Source of the DNA: Mesorhizobium sp.
Lineage (GTDB): Bacteria > Pseudomonadota > Alphaproteobacteria > Rhizobiales > Rhizobiaceae
DNA: 64,000 bases
Assembly: GCA_004017275.1 (NCBI GenBank)
Contig: SAKE01000010.1
Coordinates: 62,001 to 126,000 of the forward strand
Direction of reading: 5' to 3'
Shown: piece after piece, positions 62,767 through 64,000 of the stretch
Layout: every line of letters starts with the position of its first letter
How positions within the stretch are numbered: position 1 is the stretch's first letter
Position numbers and translations under genes: made by a program
Notes under the pieces: model-generated
The model's input: only the letters and a program-made list of their open reading frames with translations
What the model was told of the DNA's origin: nothing
The model's database searches: none

Positions 62767-62827
62767 TTTCAGGAACATTGGCTGGTTCGCCGCGTTTCTT
62801 CCCCAGGCAATGAAGGGAGAAACGATC

Positions 62828-63016
62828 ATGCCAGCCACCTCGAAAGCTCAGCAGAAAGCTGCGGGCGCCGCCTTGTCGGCCAAGCGCGGCGAGACGAAGA
62901 AGAGTGAACTCCAGGGCGCTTCCAAGGGAATGTACGAATCAATGAGCGAAAAGCAGCTCGAGGAATTCGCCGAGACGAAGCGCAAGGGACTGCCGGAAAA
63001 GAAATCGAAACATTAG
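62828..63016 (+). CDS. Small DUF3008-like protein
   Basis: 62 residues, highly charged: MPATSKAQQKAAGAALSAKR then KSELQGASKGMYESMSEKQL and a Lys-rich tail. GAAGGGAG lies just upstream. Resembles the small DUF3008 family common in Rhizobiales; helical, function unknown. Separate from murI by a short gap. Confidence 0.85.
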   Translation: MPATSKAQQKAAGAALSAKRGETKKSELQGASKGMYESMSEKQLEEFAETKRKGLPEKKSKH

Positions 63017-63050
63017 CTCTCGGCCTTCCATGCTCACGAGAGAAATCAAA

Positions 63051-63078
63051 AAAGCCCGCGGCCAAAACCGCGGGCTTT
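63051..63078. terminator. Bidirectional terminator
   Basis: AAAGCCCGCGG / CCGCGGGCTTT 11-base stem with CCAAAA loop, A-rich before and T-containing after. Lies between the DUF3008-like gene and the convergent small gene at 63113. Confidence 0.9.
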
Positions 63079-63112
63079 GAGATGATCTGGCCGCCTGAGG
63101 CCGAACCGGAAC

Positions 63113-63319
63113 TTACCAGCGCCCCCGGCAGTGCCGCACTTTGTAACGAACGACGTGTCTGTGGCCGTGCCGCCAGACCACCCTTTTCTTCACCACGATG
63201 CGGCAAACCTGATGGTGCCGGTATCCCTGCCAATGCCTGGCCTCTGCCGGCTCTGGTGCAACGGCCATCGACCCGGCCAGTACCGCCGCTCCTGCCAACG
63301 TAAGGAAGAATTTCTTCAT
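63113..63319 (-). CDS. Small secreted His/Arg-rich protein
   Basis: 68 residues from ATG 63319 with a strong AAGGAG site. Signal peptide KKFFLTLAGAAVLAGSM, cleavage near AEA. The mature part, RHWQGYRHHQVCRIVVKKRV and onward, is unusually rich in His and Arg with two cysteines. A metal- or nucleic-acid-binding role is possible but speculative. Confidence 0.8.
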   Translation of the reverse strand: MKKFFLTLAGAAVLAGSMAVAPEPAEARHWQGYRHHQVCRIVVKKRVVWRHGHRHVVRYKVRHCRGRW

Positions 63320-63695
63320 GTTAGTTACGCTCCTTCAGCTCCAGTCACGTCCTGGTGCCGTTGGCGCACAAGCTCCCGCCACATCCGGCATCGCATCGAC
63401 ATCGGGGACGGTATACAGTTGCTTTCCGCTGCGCCATGCAAAAGCTTGACACCGGTTAAATCTCGGTTTAACCAGCCGCCACCACCGGGCAGTGATGTCC
63501 GGTGTTTGTTTTGTATGCGCAAGATCAGGTATTCTAGTCGTTTCTGATCTTGTTTGAACTGACGTGTCCCGTGGGTTTTCCGCCGCGTTGCGTGGGAAAA
63601 CCCTGTCAGGTCTCGAAAACGGAGGCCAGAGGAGGGCGCGTTTCCTTCACCCGGACCATGAGGTGCCGGGTGTGTTGTTTTGAAAAGGGAATGCG
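63320..63695. promoter_or_regulatory. rpsD upstream region with four inverted repeats
   Basis: 376 bases without a gene. Inverted repeats: GGTTAAA/TTTAACC (63454-63473) next to TTGACA (63446-63451); AAGATCAG/CTGATCTT (63521-63551); GGGTTTTCC/GGAAAACCC (63573-63603); CACCCGG/CCGGGTG (63648-63672) followed by TGTTGTTTTG. The last two lie in the likely mRNA leader and could regulate S4 synthesis. Confidence 0.5.
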
Positions 63696-64000
63696 ATGAG
63701 CAAGCGCGAATCCGCGAAGTATAAGATCGACCGCCGTCTCGGCGAAAACATCTGGGGCCGCCCGAAGTCCCCGGTCAACAAGCGTGAATATGGCCCCGGC
63801 CAGCATGGCCAGCGCCGCAAGGGCAAGCTTTCCGATTTCGGCCTGCAGCTGCGCGCCAAGCAGAAGCTGAAGGGCCACTATGGCGACGTTTCTGAAAAGC
63901 AGTTCCGCAAGGTCTATGAAGAGGCCGATCGCCGCAAGGGCGACACCTCGGAGAACCTGATCGGCCTGCTCGAGTCGCGTCTCGACGCGGTCGTCTACCG
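63696..64000 (+). CDS. rpsD: 30S ribosomal protein S4 (5' part)
   Basis: The first 101 residues are in the window; the 3' end is beyond it. Begins [20 protein letters not shown], with [20 protein letters not shown] and [12 protein letters not shown] entering the S4 RNA-binding domain. ATG 63696 is preceded by AAAAGGGA. S4 starts 30S assembly. Here it is monocistronic, not in an alpha operon as in E. coli. Confidence 0.98.
   Translation, partial: MSKRESAKYKIDRRLGENIWGRPKSPVNKREYGPGQHGQRRKGKLSDFGLQLRAKQKLKGHYGDVSEKQFRKVYEEADRRKGDTSENLIGLLESRLDAVVY

Overview
The window looks like a chromosomal segment of a high-GC alphaproteobacterium of the Rhizobiales, most likely Mesorhizobium or a close relative. 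Grounds for this are the clpP-clpX-lon-HU core block, a rhizobial-type suf operon with two cysteine desulfurases and an Irr-type (ICE) operator, a recA SOS box of the alphaproteobacterial GAAC-N7-GAAC type, and several families of intergenic palindromes of the kind abundant in rhizobial genomes. The genus is an inference from remembered family resemblance; no database search was possible.

Layout. 1-3.2 kb: a partial solute-binding-like protein, a cytochrome P450 and a divergent FAD oxidoreductase. 3.2-3.8 kb: a secreted repeat protein interrupted by an in-frame amber codon. 4.1-9.6 kb: proteostasis block clpP, clpX, lon and an HU-type DNA-binding protein. 9.7-19.1 kb: a carbohydrate-use cluster with an aldo/keto reductase divergent from a SIS-domain isomerase and a creatininase-like protein, a CUT1-type ABC importer (binding protein, two permeases, divergent ATPase), a RbsD/FucU mutarotase and a ribokinase-like kinase. 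19.1-20.8 kb: a glycosyltransferase and a sugar-epimerase-like cupin pair, next to tRNA-Asp and tRNA-Val. 21.6-28 kb: a second sugar system (ROK regulator, CUT2 ATPase, binding protein, permease, SDR dehydrogenase) divergent from a DoeA-like M24 protein. 28-40.3 kb: envelope and housekeeping genes (M23 peptidase, peroxiredoxin, giant AsmA/YhdP-like protein, tyrS, ArnT-like glycosyltransferase, PAP2 phosphatase, PaiB-like protein, alpha/beta hydrolase). 40.5-47.9 kb: the iron-sulfur assembly operon iscS-like/sufB/orf/sufC/sufD/sufS/sufT/sufA. 48-51.1 kb: GFA-like and TfoX-like proteins, then psuK-psuG for pseudouridine breakdown. 51.4-57.6 kb: recA, alaS, a GST and icd. 57.8-60.5 kb: two tandemly duplicated secreted beta-helix proteins. 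61-64 kb: trmJ, murI, a DUF3008-like small protein, a small basic secreted protein and the start of rpsD.

The most interesting items are the uncharacterised sugar cluster at 9.75-19.05 kb, whose creatininase-like member has an altered metal-ligand motif; the tandem duplication at 57.8-61.05 kb; the small membrane-protein gene lodged inside the suf operon; the nonsense codon at 3485-3487; and several dispersed inverted-repeat elements. I found no CRISPR array, transposase, prophage or obvious defence system.
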